Source: JANXUR01 sp038229415 (lineage in GTDB: Bacteria; Acidobacteriota; Terriglobia; Terriglobales; Acidobacteriaceae). Taken from it: 64,000 bases of DNA. Shown piece by piece: positions 50,112 through 58,461 of this stretch. Numbering within the stretch: the stretch's first letter is position 1; each line of letters begins with the position of its first letter. The notes beneath the pieces were generated by a model. It saw only the letters and a list, made by a program, of their open reading frames with translations, was not told the origin of the DNA and made no database searches. The stretch lies in contig JBBROM010000010.1 of the NCBI GenBank assembly GCA_038229415.1, forward strand, positions 1-64,000, written 5' to 3'. Both the position numbers and the translations under genes were made by a program.

Positions 50112-51419
50112 TTAGGGGATGATTTCAAACACAGTGCCCGATCCTATTCCGCCACCAGCCGTAACTCCAAACAGGTTTCCGTTTGGGTCTAGTGTCAGCG
50201 CGTCATCGGCGCTGCAACCGTCTGTTCCGCCGGTAAAAGTATGAAGGAGCGAAAAGTTCCAACTTCCCCCTTGAACGCTCGGTGGCACAAGCTTGAATAC
50301 CGTCCCGCATTGAAGTCCCACGGCTCCGCCGTATGAGGTTGGGCCGTAAAAGACGCCATTGTTGCGATCCAGCGTCATTGCTGCGAATGGGCCGCCGCCG
50401 TCAGAACCTCCGGTGAAGTCATAGAGCACCGTTTCGGTGTAGGCGGTACCTTGTGTTGGCGGGGAAAGCTTGAAGATGACTCCCAAGCCGAAAGCTCCGC
50501 CCTGAGTTGTTACGCCGTACAACGCCCCCTGTTGATCCATTACGACCCCGGCGTATGGGTAACCGCCCGTCAGGCCTCCATCGAACGTGAATAAGGTGCT
50601 TTCCGTCCAGCTTCCTCCCGCGGTCGCTGGTGGCGTTAAACGGAAGACTCCGCCGCCCTGGCCAGAGAGTGCCGTCCCGTAAAGGTTGCCACTCGTGTCA
50701 AGCGTTAGAGGGCTTGCCGGTTCTACAATCCCGGCCCCGGAGAAATTGTAGAGAACGCTTTCGCTAAACCCACTGCCAGCCGAACGCAAGCTGAATACAG
50801 TGCCAAGCCCATTACTGCCGCCCAATGTCGTCGTGCCATAGACGACGCCTTTGCTATCAACGATCACCCCGCCCGCCGGATAGTACCCGTCGCCGTTGCC
50901 CTGAGCAAAGCGGTGCATGATGCGTTCCGTCCATGCGCCGCCCCGAATCGCAGGTGGTTTTAGCTTGAACACCGTTCCACAACCCATGTTGCAGGAGGAA
51001 GCGACTCCCCCGCCGAAATAGGTTGCTCCGTAGAGATTGCCGCCCTTGTCCATGGCGAGATTCGTCTCTGGATGCGAACCGTCGCTGCCCCCGCGGAAGC
51101 TGTAAAGAACAGTCTCGGTCCGCGTTCCACCCGAAGTGACTGGTGGCGCAAGTTGGAAGACCGCACCAAACCCGTAGGCGCCGCCGTAGGCAGTGGTGCC
51201 AAAAAGGTTCCCGGCCGAATCGAAAACCATATTACTTAACGGTTCCGCTCCGTCGCTGCCGGAGAAGGTGTAGAGCGTGCTGAACGTCTGCGCGGCGGCG
51301 GGTACTGAGATGTACAAGGGCAGCATTGGCAACACGAGCAGACAAATGCAGAACGTGCGTATCGCGGCCGCGCACAAAGAAACGCATGCTTTAGCGCACA
51401 GAAGCGAAAAGAACTTCAT
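50112..51419 (-). CDS. Secreted GloVer tandem-repeat protein
   Basis: 435 residues. The N-terminus (residues 1-45) is a long signal peptide ending SVPAAAQ. The mature protein is built from repeats of about 55 residues around LYGTT..GG..G.G.VF.L.PP (for example LFGTTAYGGAYGFGAVFQLAP), each followed by a TVLYSF-type strand. This is the choice-of-anchor GloVer repeat found in many Acidobacteria; a beta-propeller is likely. The function is unknown, though surface exposure is probable. Confidence 0.85.
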   Translation of the reverse strand: MKFFSLLCAKACVSLCAAAIRTFCICLLVLPMLPLYISVPAAAQTFSTLYTFSGSDGAEPLSNMVFDSAGNLFGTTAYGGAYGFGAVFQLAPPVTSGGTRTETVLYSFRGGSDGSHPETNLAMDKGGNLYGATYFGGGVASSCNMGCGTVFKLKPPAIRGGAWTERIMHRFAQGNGDGYYPAGGVIVDSKGVVYGTTTLGGSNGLGTVFSLRSAGSGFSESVLYNFSGAGIVEPASPLTLDTSGNLYGTALSGQGGGVFRLTPPATAGGSWTESTLFTFDGGLTGGYPYAGVVMDQQGALYGVTTQGGAFGLGVIFKLSPPTQGTAYTETVLYDFTGGSDGGGPFAAMTLDRNNGVFYGPTSYGGAVGLQCGTVFKLVPPSVQGGSWNFSLLHTFTGGTDGCSADDALTLDPNGNLFGVTAGGGIGSGTVFEIIP

Positions 51420-51544
51420 GGCTGACTCCTTGGTTATGGTTGCCGGGGGGTGGCGACAGTCCGAGCGTAGGCCGAAGGGGGCGGGCTGTCAACTGGATTT
51501 CTAGGCGGGAAGCTTGAGCGTCCATAACGAACGAAACAGGGGAG

Positions 51545-51612
51545 GGGTCCTTCGACTTCGCCACCTAAATTCCGCATCGCGGAATTTAGGTGGCGGCGCT
51601 CAGGATGACACG
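51545..51612 (-). repeat. Palindromic repeat, TGTCAT...GTCGAAGGACCC family
   Basis: On the minus strand the arms TGTCATCCTGAGCG and GTCGAAGGACCC enclose a core. The core is a perfect 15-bp hairpin: CCACCTAAATTCCGC (51561-51575) with GCGGAATTTAGGTGG (51579-51593) and a 3-base loop. The arms match the copy at 21270-21333, but the core is unrelated in sequence. Confidence 0.75.
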
Positions 51613-51653
51613 CTTGAGGGTGGATGACGGTCGAGGTTGCGCGGGTAGTTCCT

Positions 51654-52727
51654 CTATTGCAGCTCGTTGGTCGCCGGGTTGTAGAAAAAGTGAAAGCGCA
51701 GTTGCAGGTACTCGCCGGGAAACTCGGAGGGCAGTGGCGGGAAGGGATTCGAGGCGGAGATACCGCTCCACGCGGCGCGGTCGAAGGACGCTTCGCCGGA
51801 AGGTCCGGCGACGCGCATGCCTGCCACACGGCCATCCTTCAGGATGACGAAGTCAATCACCACCTTGCCCGACTTGAGCAGCGGGGCCTTGGCGATTTCG
51901 GGAATCACGGCATACCAGTTGATTTCGACGGCGTGCTTGACCCGTTGCAGGTAGGGGCCGAAGTCCACGCCCATGGTGTCGCTGAGAATTTCCGCGCCAG
52001 CTGCTTCGCGGCCACCGCCGGGCTGGGTGCGTCCAAAGTCGCCGTAAGAGCCGCCGAAGCCACCGCGATTCTGCGCGACATTTCGCGTGGCTTGGTCTAT
52101 CGCGGAAGAGGCGGAGCCGCCCAACTTGAAGCTGGGCTTGGCCACGGGAACGGGCAGTCGGGAATCCTGCGGCGGCGCCTCCTGCTGCGTGATCGGCGGT
52201 TGCTGCTGGTTCTGCGCCTGCTGCTGTTCGCCTTGTGGCTGTGGTGGCGGGGCTTGCTCCTGTTGCTGGCCCTGCGGCTCGGGGGGACGGCTATCGTGCA
52301 TCTGCTTAAGCATCTTCTGGTCAGGATGCAGGGACGCCGAAATCCGGTTCTTATCGGAGATGATGTTGGTGTCCGGCTTTTTCAGCAGTTTTAACTGGTC
52401 GGGCGGCAGCTCAATATACGTCAAATCCTTTTGATTCAGCACGTCGCTGGGCGTCAGTACGGCAAGCGCGCGCTTGGGCAGCAGGCTGGTTAGGTAGCCG
52501 AGGTTCAGCAGAATTACGATCAGCACCGCGTGGACGGCCAGGGAAATCCAAAGCGCCTCACGTCGGCGAGCGGCCTGCAACTCGTCCTGCGCCTCCAGCA
52601 GCAGATGGAAGGCATCTTCGGGGGCCAAAGGCGAGGAGCCCGCACGAGAAGCAGCAAACAGATCAAGCTGTTCGCGGTCATCGGACGGATCGAGCTGGTC
52701 GCGCGGCGGAATGGGGCTGACTGCCAT
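51654..52727 (-). CDS. TonB family energy transducer
   Basis: 357 residues. A cytoplasmic N-terminus of about 58 residues precedes one membrane helix (about 59-82). A Gln/Pro-rich periplasmic linker follows (residues 135-175, with long Gln runs), and the C-terminal domain has GKVVIDFVILKDGRVAGMRVAG...SFDRAAW, the TonB_C fold. It would pass proton-motive energy to TonB-dependent receptors such as the Oar-like one at 26645. No exbB or exbD is in view. The initiation codon is ATG at 52727. Confidence 0.85.
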   Translation of the reverse strand: MAVSPIPPRDQLDPSDDREQLDLFAASRAGSSPLAPEDAFHLLLEAQDELQAARRREALWISLAVHAVLIVILLNLGYLTSLLPKRALAVLTPSDVLNQKDLTYIELPPDQLKLLKKPDTNIISDKNRISASLHPDQKMLKQMHDSRPPEPQGQQQEQAPPPQPQGEQQQAQNQQQPPITQQEAPPQDSRLPVPVAKPSFKLGGSASSAIDQATRNVAQNRGGFGGSYGDFGRTQPGGGREAAGAEILSDTMGVDFGPYLQRVKHAVEINWYAVIPEIAKAPLLKSGKVVIDFVILKDGRVAGMRVAGPSGEASFDRAAWSGISASNPFPPLPSEFPGEYLQLRFHFFYNPATNELQ

Positions 52728-52967
52728 CAGAAAGTGTGCGGGTGGTGCTGGTTTGACGGAAAAACGGTGAATTCGTATTACGGCGTCTCGCCGAGTGTAT
52801 CGCTCAGCGAAGGTACTTCTATTCTCTCATTCTGGCTGGCGTAGCGAAAATCAGTGCCTGCAATTTTGTGCCGGCGCCGATCTGGTCACGTGGTTAGATG
52901 CAGGCTCGGGCCGGAAGATATCTTCGCGAGACTAGAATCCAGAGGCGTGTTTGAGGAGCGTGAGGCG

Positions 52968-53315
52968 ATGGCTGCAGCACTGCGAGTGGTCAATCTAGAG
53001 GACGGAATGCCTAGTCTGGAGCAGGCACGCAGCCGCCTTGCGACCGAACTGTCGCGAGCACGCGGAGCGCGCGAGTTCGGGCTTAAGCTCATCCATGGAT
53101 ATGGTTCGACGGGTGTCGGCGGAGTATTGCGTGTGGGGTTGGGAGCGACGCTGATGAAAATGAAGCGTGATGGCCAGTTGCGGCACGTCATCTTCGGCGA
53201 AAACTGGCGCATGGGCGACGCCGATGCTTGGGCTTTAGTGAAGCAACATCCCGCGCTGAAGCAAGATGCGGACTGGGGCCGCGGTAATCGCGGCATTACG
53301 ATTGTGCTTCTCTGA
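52968..53315 (+). CDS. Smr-domain protein
   Basis: 115 residues from the ATG at 52968; the frame is open to 52854, but lacks homology there. RVVNLEDGMPSLEQARSRLATEL and LKLIHGYGSTGVGGVLRVGL match the Smr fold of MutS2 and stand-alone Smr proteins; HGYGSTG is the HG(x)G(x)G-type nuclease motif. Stand-alone Smr proteins can nick DNA or cleave RNA on stalled ribosomes. GAGGAGC stands about 10 bases upstream. Its stop is 7 bases from that of the convergent oxidoreductase gene. Confidence 0.75.
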   Translation: MAAALRVVNLEDGMPSLEQARSRLATELSRARGAREFGLKLIHGYGSTGVGGVLRVGLGATLMKMKRDGQLRHVIFGENWRMGDADAWALVKQHPALKQDADWGRGNRGITIVLL

Positions 53316-53322
53316 AATTGTT

Positions 53323-54360
53323 TCAGTCAGCCATCAACTTGGTGAGTCCGGCACGCTTGCTATGTTCGGCGATGGACTCCAACACTTGCAGCGCCAGCGC
53401 GAGCGCGCGGCGGCCATCTTCCAGCGGAACCACCGGCGTGGAACGCTCGCGCACTGACCGCAGAAACGCCTTGATCTCGGCCAGCAGTGGCTCTTCGGAC
53501 TCGATAGACGGGCGCGACATACGAATCTGGGGATTCGGCGTGGGCTCACTCCCGCCCAGCAACTGGCTCATCACCGATGCCGTTGCGTCACTTTCCACGG
53601 TGAAAGCAAGAACATCTTGCCGGCCATAATCCAACGAAATGTATTGATGCGGCTGGAAGAAGCGCAGCTTGCGCACCCGCTCGGTGGAGACCCGGCTCGC
53701 CGTAAGGTTGGCGATGCAGCCGGACTCGAACTCCAGACGCACGTTAGCGATGTCTACCTTCTCGGAAAGAATCGGCAACCCCACGGCGCGCACTTCGCGC
53801 ACCGGCGACTTCACCAGCGAGAGCACAACGTCGAGATCGTGAATCATCAGGTCGAGCACCACGTCCACGTCGAGTGAGCGCGGCGTGAAGATGCTCAGCC
53901 GATGCACCTCAAAAAACATGGGCTTCGTGATCAACGGCGCCGTCGCTCGCACCGCAGGATTGAAGCGCTCCAGGTGGCCCACCTGGACGATGCAGCTGTG
54001 CTGTTGCGCAATCGCTGCTATCTCATCGGCTTCTGCGACCGTGGAAGCGAGAGGCTTTTCGATCAGCACGTCCACGCCAGCCTGCATCAGCTCTCGCGCG
54101 ACCGCGAAGTGATGCACCGTAGGCACTGCAACCGACGCAGCGTGAATCGTTCCGGCGGCCAGCGCTTCCGTGACAGAGGTGAACGCCCGCGCGCCGAACT
54201 CGGCTGCGATGGCAGCGGCTCGCGCGGCATCCGAATCAATCACCGCCACCAGCCGCACGGAAGAATCTTCCAGCGACAGCTTGTGGTAAACGCGAGCATG
54301 ATTCTTGCCGAACGCGCCCGCGCCCACCACCGCCAACTGCAATTGAGAATCGGAACTCAG
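53323..54360 (-). CDS. Gfo/Idh/MocA family oxidoreductase
   Basis: About 345 residues. The Rossmann start LAVVGAGAFGKNHARVYHKL and the motif VLIEKPLASTVAEADEI (the EKP lysine is catalytic) are typical. QVGHLERFNPAV and MIHDLDVVLSLV belong to the C-terminal sheet. No ATG or GTG fits. AGGAGA at 54368-54373 points to initiation at the CTG at 54360, with TTG at 54342 as an alternative. Members oxidise sugars or inositol. Relatives near lpx genes include GnnA, which oxidises UDP-GlcNAc at C3 for amide-linked lipid A; that is possible here, but no gnnB is seen. Confidence 0.82.
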   Translation of the reverse strand: MSSDSQLQLAVVGAGAFGKNHARVYHKLSLEDSSVRLVAVIDSDAARAAAIAAEFGARAFTSVTEALAAGTIHAASVAVPTVHHFAVARELMQAGVDVLIEKPLASTVAEADEIAAIAQQHSCIVQVGHLERFNPAVRATAPLITKPMFFEVHRLSIFTPRSLDVDVVLDLMIHDLDVVLSLVKSPVREVRAVGLPILSEKVDIANVRLEFESGCIANLTASRVSTERVRKLRFFQPHQYISLDYGRQDVLAFTVESDATASVMSQLLGGSEPTPNPQIRMSRPSIESEEPLLAEIKAFLRSVRERSTPVVPLEDGRRALALALQVLESIAEHSKRAGLTKLMAD

Positions 54361-54494
54361 AAAGGTTTCTCCTGGATGGTTGGATAAGATCGCGACGCTC
54401 AGTATAACGCCCGCCCGCGAACCGGGCCCAGGCTCGACGAAGGATTGGTAGTGGGTGAGTTTTGAGGTGAACGGTTGAGGTGACTCGAACGAAA

Positions 54495-54536
54495 ACCCCA
54501 CCCTAAACGCAAAGTGCGCGTTTAGGATGGGGCACC
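54495..54536 (+). repeat. TCCCACCCT...AGGGTGGGGCACCC family repeat
   Basis: CCCCACCCTAAACGC (54496-54510) pairs with GCGTTTAGGATGGGG (54518-54532) at 14 of 15 positions, then CACCC. It belongs to the same family as 23272-23308 and 36305-36350, with yet another core. It lies between the anti-sigma gene and the oxidoreductase gene. Confidence 0.7.
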
Positions 54537-54554
54537 CGGCTGAAATCGCGACGC

Positions 54555-54992
54555 CTACAGACCAGCCCCGCTCAGTTTGCGACCGAGGCGATACCACGCA
54601 GCCCCGAAGCCCAGGCCAGCAATCAAGAAAGCCACCGCCTCGCTCGGAACATTCCGCCACATCATCCAGGTGAACTGACCGTGGTCAAAGATAAAGCTGA
54701 ATGGCATCGCGCAAAAAAGAATCGCAAACGCCAGCAACCAGGTACGCTTGCGCAACTGCGCCTTGGTTTGCTCCAGCGCCCGCACTTCCAGATTCGTCGG
54801 GGGCTCCCCCAGCGGTCGCAAGGCGGCGAGGCTGTACCCCCGCTTCTGCTGCTCCACCTCGCGCGCAAACGCGGGGTCAGCGGCGAGAAACTCTTCCACC
54901 AACTGCTTAGTATCTGCCGAAGCATCCCCAGCAAGATACACGGGCAGCAAGTCTTCCACAACATTCTTGGTTACGTTCATGTTTGCATTCAT
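54555..54992 (-). CDS. Anti-sigma factor-like membrane protein
   Basis: 145 residues. The N-terminal part, VVEDLLPVYLAGDASADTKQLVEEFLAADPAF, resembles the cytoplasmic anti-sigma (zf-HC2-like) module but has no zinc-binding CxxC. Two membrane helices are likely (about 82-100 and 115-135). The start overlaps the end of the ECF sigma gene by four bases. By position it should hold that sigma factor at the membrane until a signal releases it. Confidence 0.75.
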   Translation of the reverse strand: MNANMNVTKNVVEDLLPVYLAGDASADTKQLVEEFLAADPAFAREVEQQKRGYSLAALRPLGEPPTNLEVRALEQTKAQLRKRTWLLAFAILFCAMPFSFIFDHGQFTWMMWRNVPSEAVAFLIAGLGFGAAWYRLGRKLSGAGL

Positions 54993-55489
54993 CGTTTATT
55001 CCCTTCTTCCGCGCCGCGCATGGCGGCTAGTTTGACGCGCGTCCGGTGAACCTTCACCTTGGCCGCGCCGACCGAAATCTGCAGCGTGGCCGCGATCTCC
55101 TCATAGGCGAGTCCCTCCACGGCCCGCAGCAATAAAGCGGCGCGGTCGGTTTCAGGAAACGCTTGCAACAGGTGCATCACATGATTTAGCTCGGCTCGCG
55201 ACTGGCGGGCTGCCTCCGGCCCCGGACGATCCGAGCGCACATCCGCCACCAACTCGACCTCCCCGCAACGTCCACGCTGCCTTAGCCGGTCGCGATAGCA
55301 GTTCCGTGCGATCGCAAACAGATAGGACTTAACCGTTTCTTCGCGAATGGCTCCGGGAGCTGCCCAAGCCCGGGAAAATGATTCGGCTACGATGTCTTCG
55401 GCGTCCGCCGTATTCCCGCACAAGTAGAGCGAGAAGCGGTAAACGTCCGTTGCATAGCGCCGATAAAGTGCCTCAAACTCAGTCATCAT
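54989..55489 (-). CDS. ECF-type RNA polymerase sigma factor
   Basis: 166 residues. Region 2 is FEALYRRYATDVYRFSLYLCGNTADAEDIVAESFSRAW; region 4 is FPETDRAALLLRAVEGLAYEEIAATLQISVGAAKVKVHRTRVKL. Regions 1 and 3 are absent, as in other ECF factors. Coupled by a four-base overlap to the membrane anti-sigma gene, it probably governs an envelope response. Its target promoters, likely including its own, were not identified. Confidence 0.9.
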   Translation of the reverse strand: MMTEFEALYRRYATDVYRFSLYLCGNTADAEDIVAESFSRAWAAPGAIREETVKSYLFAIARNCYRDRLRQRGRCGEVELVADVRSDRPGPEAARQSRAELNHVMHLLQAFPETDRAALLLRAVEGLAYEEIAATLQISVGAAKVKVHRTRVKLAAMRGAEEGNKR

Positions 55490-55598
55490 GTTCGTGGGAG
55501 ATTACGGTCGGAGGAGAGAAAAGTTACAGCCGGCGAGCCATCACTTGCGGAAATTTGCGGGCAGCCTCTGGCAATCGGGAGATTGGAGGCTGCCAACG

Positions 55599-56087
55599 CT
55601 ATACCAGTTTCTTCAGGATCGCGATCTGCCCGGCATGGTAGAGCGTGTGCTGCACCGCGCCGTGCAAGGTTGCATACACGTCCCAGTCATTCGCCAGCGG
55701 TTGGGCCAGACGCGCATCACTCAAGGTAATGGTTTCGTCAATCAACTGGGCATGGCTCTGCCGCACCCGCATCACACTCCGCCGCCACGCACCCTCGCTT
55801 ACTTCGCTGGCTTCAAGCGGACCCGGAAAGTTCTCTTTCTCGCTCGCTGGCTCCACCACTTCGCCATGCAGCCTGCGCCGCGCTGCCTCCACCCAAAAGC
55901 CGCAGTGTTCCAGCAGTTCCCAGATGGAATGCGCATCGGGGATCGGATGTTTCGCCGCCTGCTCGGGGGTAACACCCTCAATCGCTTCCAGCAGCGATGG
56001 CCCATGCCAAGCCGGCCCCTCTAGTGCGTTCCGGATCTGATCGGCAATACGGGATGCTTCGCTCATGGCATCTTCCTCAATTTTCAA
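55599..56087 (-). CDS. DinB superfamily protein
   Basis: 162 residues of a four-helix bundle. The presumed metal ligands are His in HSIWELLEHCGFW and the pair in LHGAVQHTLYHAGQIAILKK. DinB/YfiT proteins use such a histidine triad to bind Ni2+ or Zn2+ and include thiol-dependent transferases. The role is unknown. It lies 23 bases downstream of lpxI on the same strand and may be cotranscribed. A start at residue 8 (56066) is also possible. Confidence 0.85.
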   Translation of the reverse strand: MKIEEDAMSEASRIADQIRNALEGPAWHGPSLLEAIEGVTPEQAAKHPIPDAHSIWELLEHCGFWVEAARRRLHGEVVEPASEKENFPGPLEASEVSEGAWRRSVMRVRQSHAQLIDETITLSDARLAQPLANDWDVYATLHGAVQHTLYHAGQIAILKKLV

Positions 56088-56110
56088 TCTGCGTTGCTTT
56101 TTCCGGTCAC

Positions 56111-56956
56111 TTAGTCTGCCACCAACGCAATCCCAAACCGGTTCGCGACTTCGATCCCTGCTTCGCTGTCAATCAGCAGGCACTTGCCCGAGTCCACTGC
56201 GAGACATCGCGCGCCCGCGGCGTGCATCGTCTCAAACGTTTTGACGCCGATCACCGGGACGTCGAAGCGCATATCCTGATTCGGCTTGGCAACCTTCACC
56301 ACCACCAGCGCCCGGCTTAAAGTGGATGCTTCGCCACCCTCCGGGCCAATGCTCAGCGACCGCATCAACTCGCCTGCACGAATAATGGTGGCGTCCGTGC
56401 CTTCCATCGCCTCCACTGCAACGCAAGCGGATTCCGCCACCACCACGGTTTGTCCAATGTCATACTGCGCCAGATGACGCGCCACCGCGCGGCCATACTC
56501 GATGCTCTTGCGCTCGCTTTCGTCCGGGGAACGGCGCGTTGCAACGCCTGGCTTGGCGAGCAAAGGTTCGAGCAGCGACGTGGAATTTTCCAGTACGATG
56601 CCTTCATCGCCCAACACTTTGGCCACCGCGCTCAACAGCGCATCGGTGTTGCGCGTGCGCAACGAGAGCAGCAGCTTGGCCAGCCGCCAATCGGGGCGAA
56701 TCGCCGAGAAAATCTGCTTATGCCGCACCTGCCCCGCCATGATGGCGCGGGTCACTCCTTCCCGCTGAAACGTTTCGATCAAGCGGGAGAGTTCACCCAG
56801 TGAAAACCAGTACACGGCTGCGGCGCCGTGCTGCGTAATTTCCGGAAACGTCTCCTCTTTGATCGCTGCAACGACAACCTCATCGCCTCGCGCCCGTGCG
56901 GCATCCAGCACCAGCATGGGGAAGCGTCCGTTGCCTGCGATTAAGCCGAGCTTCAT
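56111..56956 (-). CDS. lpxI: UDP-2,3-diacylglucosamine pyrophosphatase LpxI
   Basis: 281 residues from Met at 56956 (an ATG at 56974 would add six). The start MKLGLIAGNGRFPMLVLDAARARG is the LpxI signature, and the C-terminal domain includes ATLSRALVVVKVAKPNQDMRFDVPVIGVKT. LpxI hydrolyses UDP-2,3-diacylglucosamine to lipid X and UMP, and replaces LpxH in Alphaproteobacteria and other phyla. It follows lpxA by 30 bases, as in many LpxI-bearing genomes. Confidence 0.9.
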   Translation of the reverse strand: MKLGLIAGNGRFPMLVLDAARARGDEVVVAAIKEETFPEITQHGAAAVYWFSLGELSRLIETFQREGVTRAIMAGQVRHKQIFSAIRPDWRLAKLLLSLRTRNTDALLSAVAKVLGDEGIVLENSTSLLEPLLAKPGVATRRSPDESERKSIEYGRAVARHLAQYDIGQTVVVAESACVAVEAMEGTDATIIRAGELMRSLSIGPEGGEASTLSRALVVVKVAKPNQDMRFDVPVIGVKTFETMHAAGARCLAVDSGKCLLIDSEAGIEVANRFGIALVAD

Positions 56957-56986
56957 GGGAATTGGGAGTACCACTGCAAGCAGAGT

Positions 56987-57763
56987 CTACTTGATGACGC
57001 CGCGCTCAGAACTTTCAATGAAGCGTAGCAGCATCGCCACGTCTTCGCCTTGATCGCCCTCGGCGTGAAGTTGCTCCAGCGCCTGCGTGGTATTCAACTT
57101 CGAGGCGATTAATACGCGAAAGGCGTGGCTGATTTTCTTGACTCGTTCGGGAGTAAATCCGCGACGCTGCAAGCCGATGGAGTTCGCGCCATACGCTGCT
57201 GCTCCGCGCTCGGCCGATGTTTTCGAAAACGGCAACACGTCGCGCGTGACGATTGTGCCGCCGCCAATATAGCTGTGCTCGCCGACGCGAGTGAACTGGT
57301 GTACGGCGCTCATCGCACCAACGGTGGCCCACGCGCCGACCGTCACGTGCCCGGCCAAAGTCGCGCCGTTCGCCATAATCACATTGTCGCCGACGATGCA
57401 GTCGTGCGCGATGTGCGAATATGCCATGATCAGGATGTGACTGCCTACATGCGTCACGCCATGTCCCTTCACCGTGCCGCGATTAATGGTGACGAACTCG
57501 CGAATCTCGTTGTGGTCGCCGATTTCGAGGCGCGTCGGCTCGCCCTTGTACGAAATATCCTGCGGAGCCATGCCGATGGAGCAGAAGGGGAAGAAGCCGT
57601 TGTGCTGGCCGATTTTGGTGGGGCCTTGGATGGCCACATGCGAACCCAGATGACAGCCTTCGTCCAGTTCAACTTCGGCCCCAATCACGCAAAACGGGCC
57701 GATCTCGCATGTCTCGTGAATCTTCGCGGTGGAGTGGACAACTGCCGTCGGGTGAATGCTCAT
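56987..57763 (-). CDS. lpxA: UDP-N-acetylglucosamine acyltransferase LpxA
   Basis: 258 residues from the ATG at 57763. The N-terminal left-handed beta-helix is a run of hexapeptide repeats (IHPTAVVHSTAKIHETCEIG...). The catalytic base is His120 in YSHIAHDC, equivalent to His125 of E. coli. The enzyme puts the first 3-hydroxyacyl chain on UDP-GlcNAc, the first committed step of lipid A synthesis. It lies between fabZ and lpxI, in the usual cluster order. Confidence 0.93.
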   Translation of the reverse strand: MSIHPTAVVHSTAKIHETCEIGPFCVIGAEVELDEGCHLGSHVAIQGPTKIGQHNGFFPFCSIGMAPQDISYKGEPTRLEIGDHNEIREFVTINRGTVKGHGVTHVGSHILIMAYSHIAHDCIVGDNVIMANGATLAGHVTVGAWATVGAMSAVHQFTRVGEHSYIGGGTIVTRDVLPFSKTSAERGAAAYGANSIGLQRRGFTPERVKKISHAFRVLIASKLNTTQALEQLHAEGDQGEDVAMLLRFIESSERGVIK

Positions 57764-57800
57764 GCGATTTCCCAAGACTAAGGCAAGTGGGCCTTGGTCG

Positions 57801-58352
57801 CTAGCCCTCTGTGGAGTCTGCCGTGTCAGTCTTCTTGCCACGCGGCACCAGACGGCAGGTTGCCACCGCTTCGCAGACCTTCTTGCCGTCTACATAAGCA
57901 ATCCCCTGCATGCGCACGGCGTTGTTGCGCCATACCAGTACCTTGATCTCAATCCGCAACTGATCCCCGGGCACCACTGGACGGCGAAAGCGCGCTTTTT
58001 CGATGCCAGTGAACACCATCAGCATCTCGTCGCGGTTCGGAATCTCCATCAGCAGCAGCGCACCACCGGCTTGGGCAATCGCCTCCACAATCAGCACGCC
58101 GGGCATGATCGGCATTTCTGGAAAGTGGCCTTGGAAAAACGGCTCGTTGAAGGTCACATTCTTGATTGCGGTGAGCCGCTCTTTGCGGACGTATTCAGTC
58201 ACCCGGTCAATCAGCAGAAACGGATAACGGTGCGGGAGCAGCTTCTGTATCGCCAGCACATCCAGCGTGGGGGGGAAGGTGGCTTCGGTTGCCGGGGCTG
58301 TGGCTACTGGGGCTTCGGCGACTTCCGCAACAGGTTGGTTCGTCTCAGTCAT
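57801..58352 (-). CDS. fabZ: 3-hydroxyacyl-ACP dehydratase FabZ
   Basis: 183 residues. The hot-dog fold carries His76 (FFQGHFPEMPIMPGVL) and Glu90 (VEAIAQAGG), the catalytic pair. LPHRYPFLLIDRV is typical. An Ala/Pro/Glu/Val-rich extension of about 27 residues precedes the domain, and a charged tail follows it. FabZ removes water from 3-hydroxyacyl-ACP and so competes with LpxA for the same pool. It stands 37 bases ahead of lpxA in the operon. Confidence 0.92.
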   Translation of the reverse strand: MTETNQPVAEVAEAPVATAPATEATFPPTLDVLAIQKLLPHRYPFLLIDRVTEYVRKERLTAIKNVTFNEPFFQGHFPEMPIMPGVLIVEAIAQAGGALLLMEIPNRDEMLMVFTGIEKARFRRPVVPGDQLRIEIKVLVWRNNAVRMQGIAYVDGKKVCEAVATCRLVPRGKKTDTADSTEG

Positions 58353-58461
58353 AGTCGGGAACAGGGCGCGAACTGGGATTATACTGCACGAGCCAGTATC
58401 CTCAGAATACGGCTCCGCCTTACACTCGGCGTTCTGCCTGATTTATCCTTGAAGCACTGCC

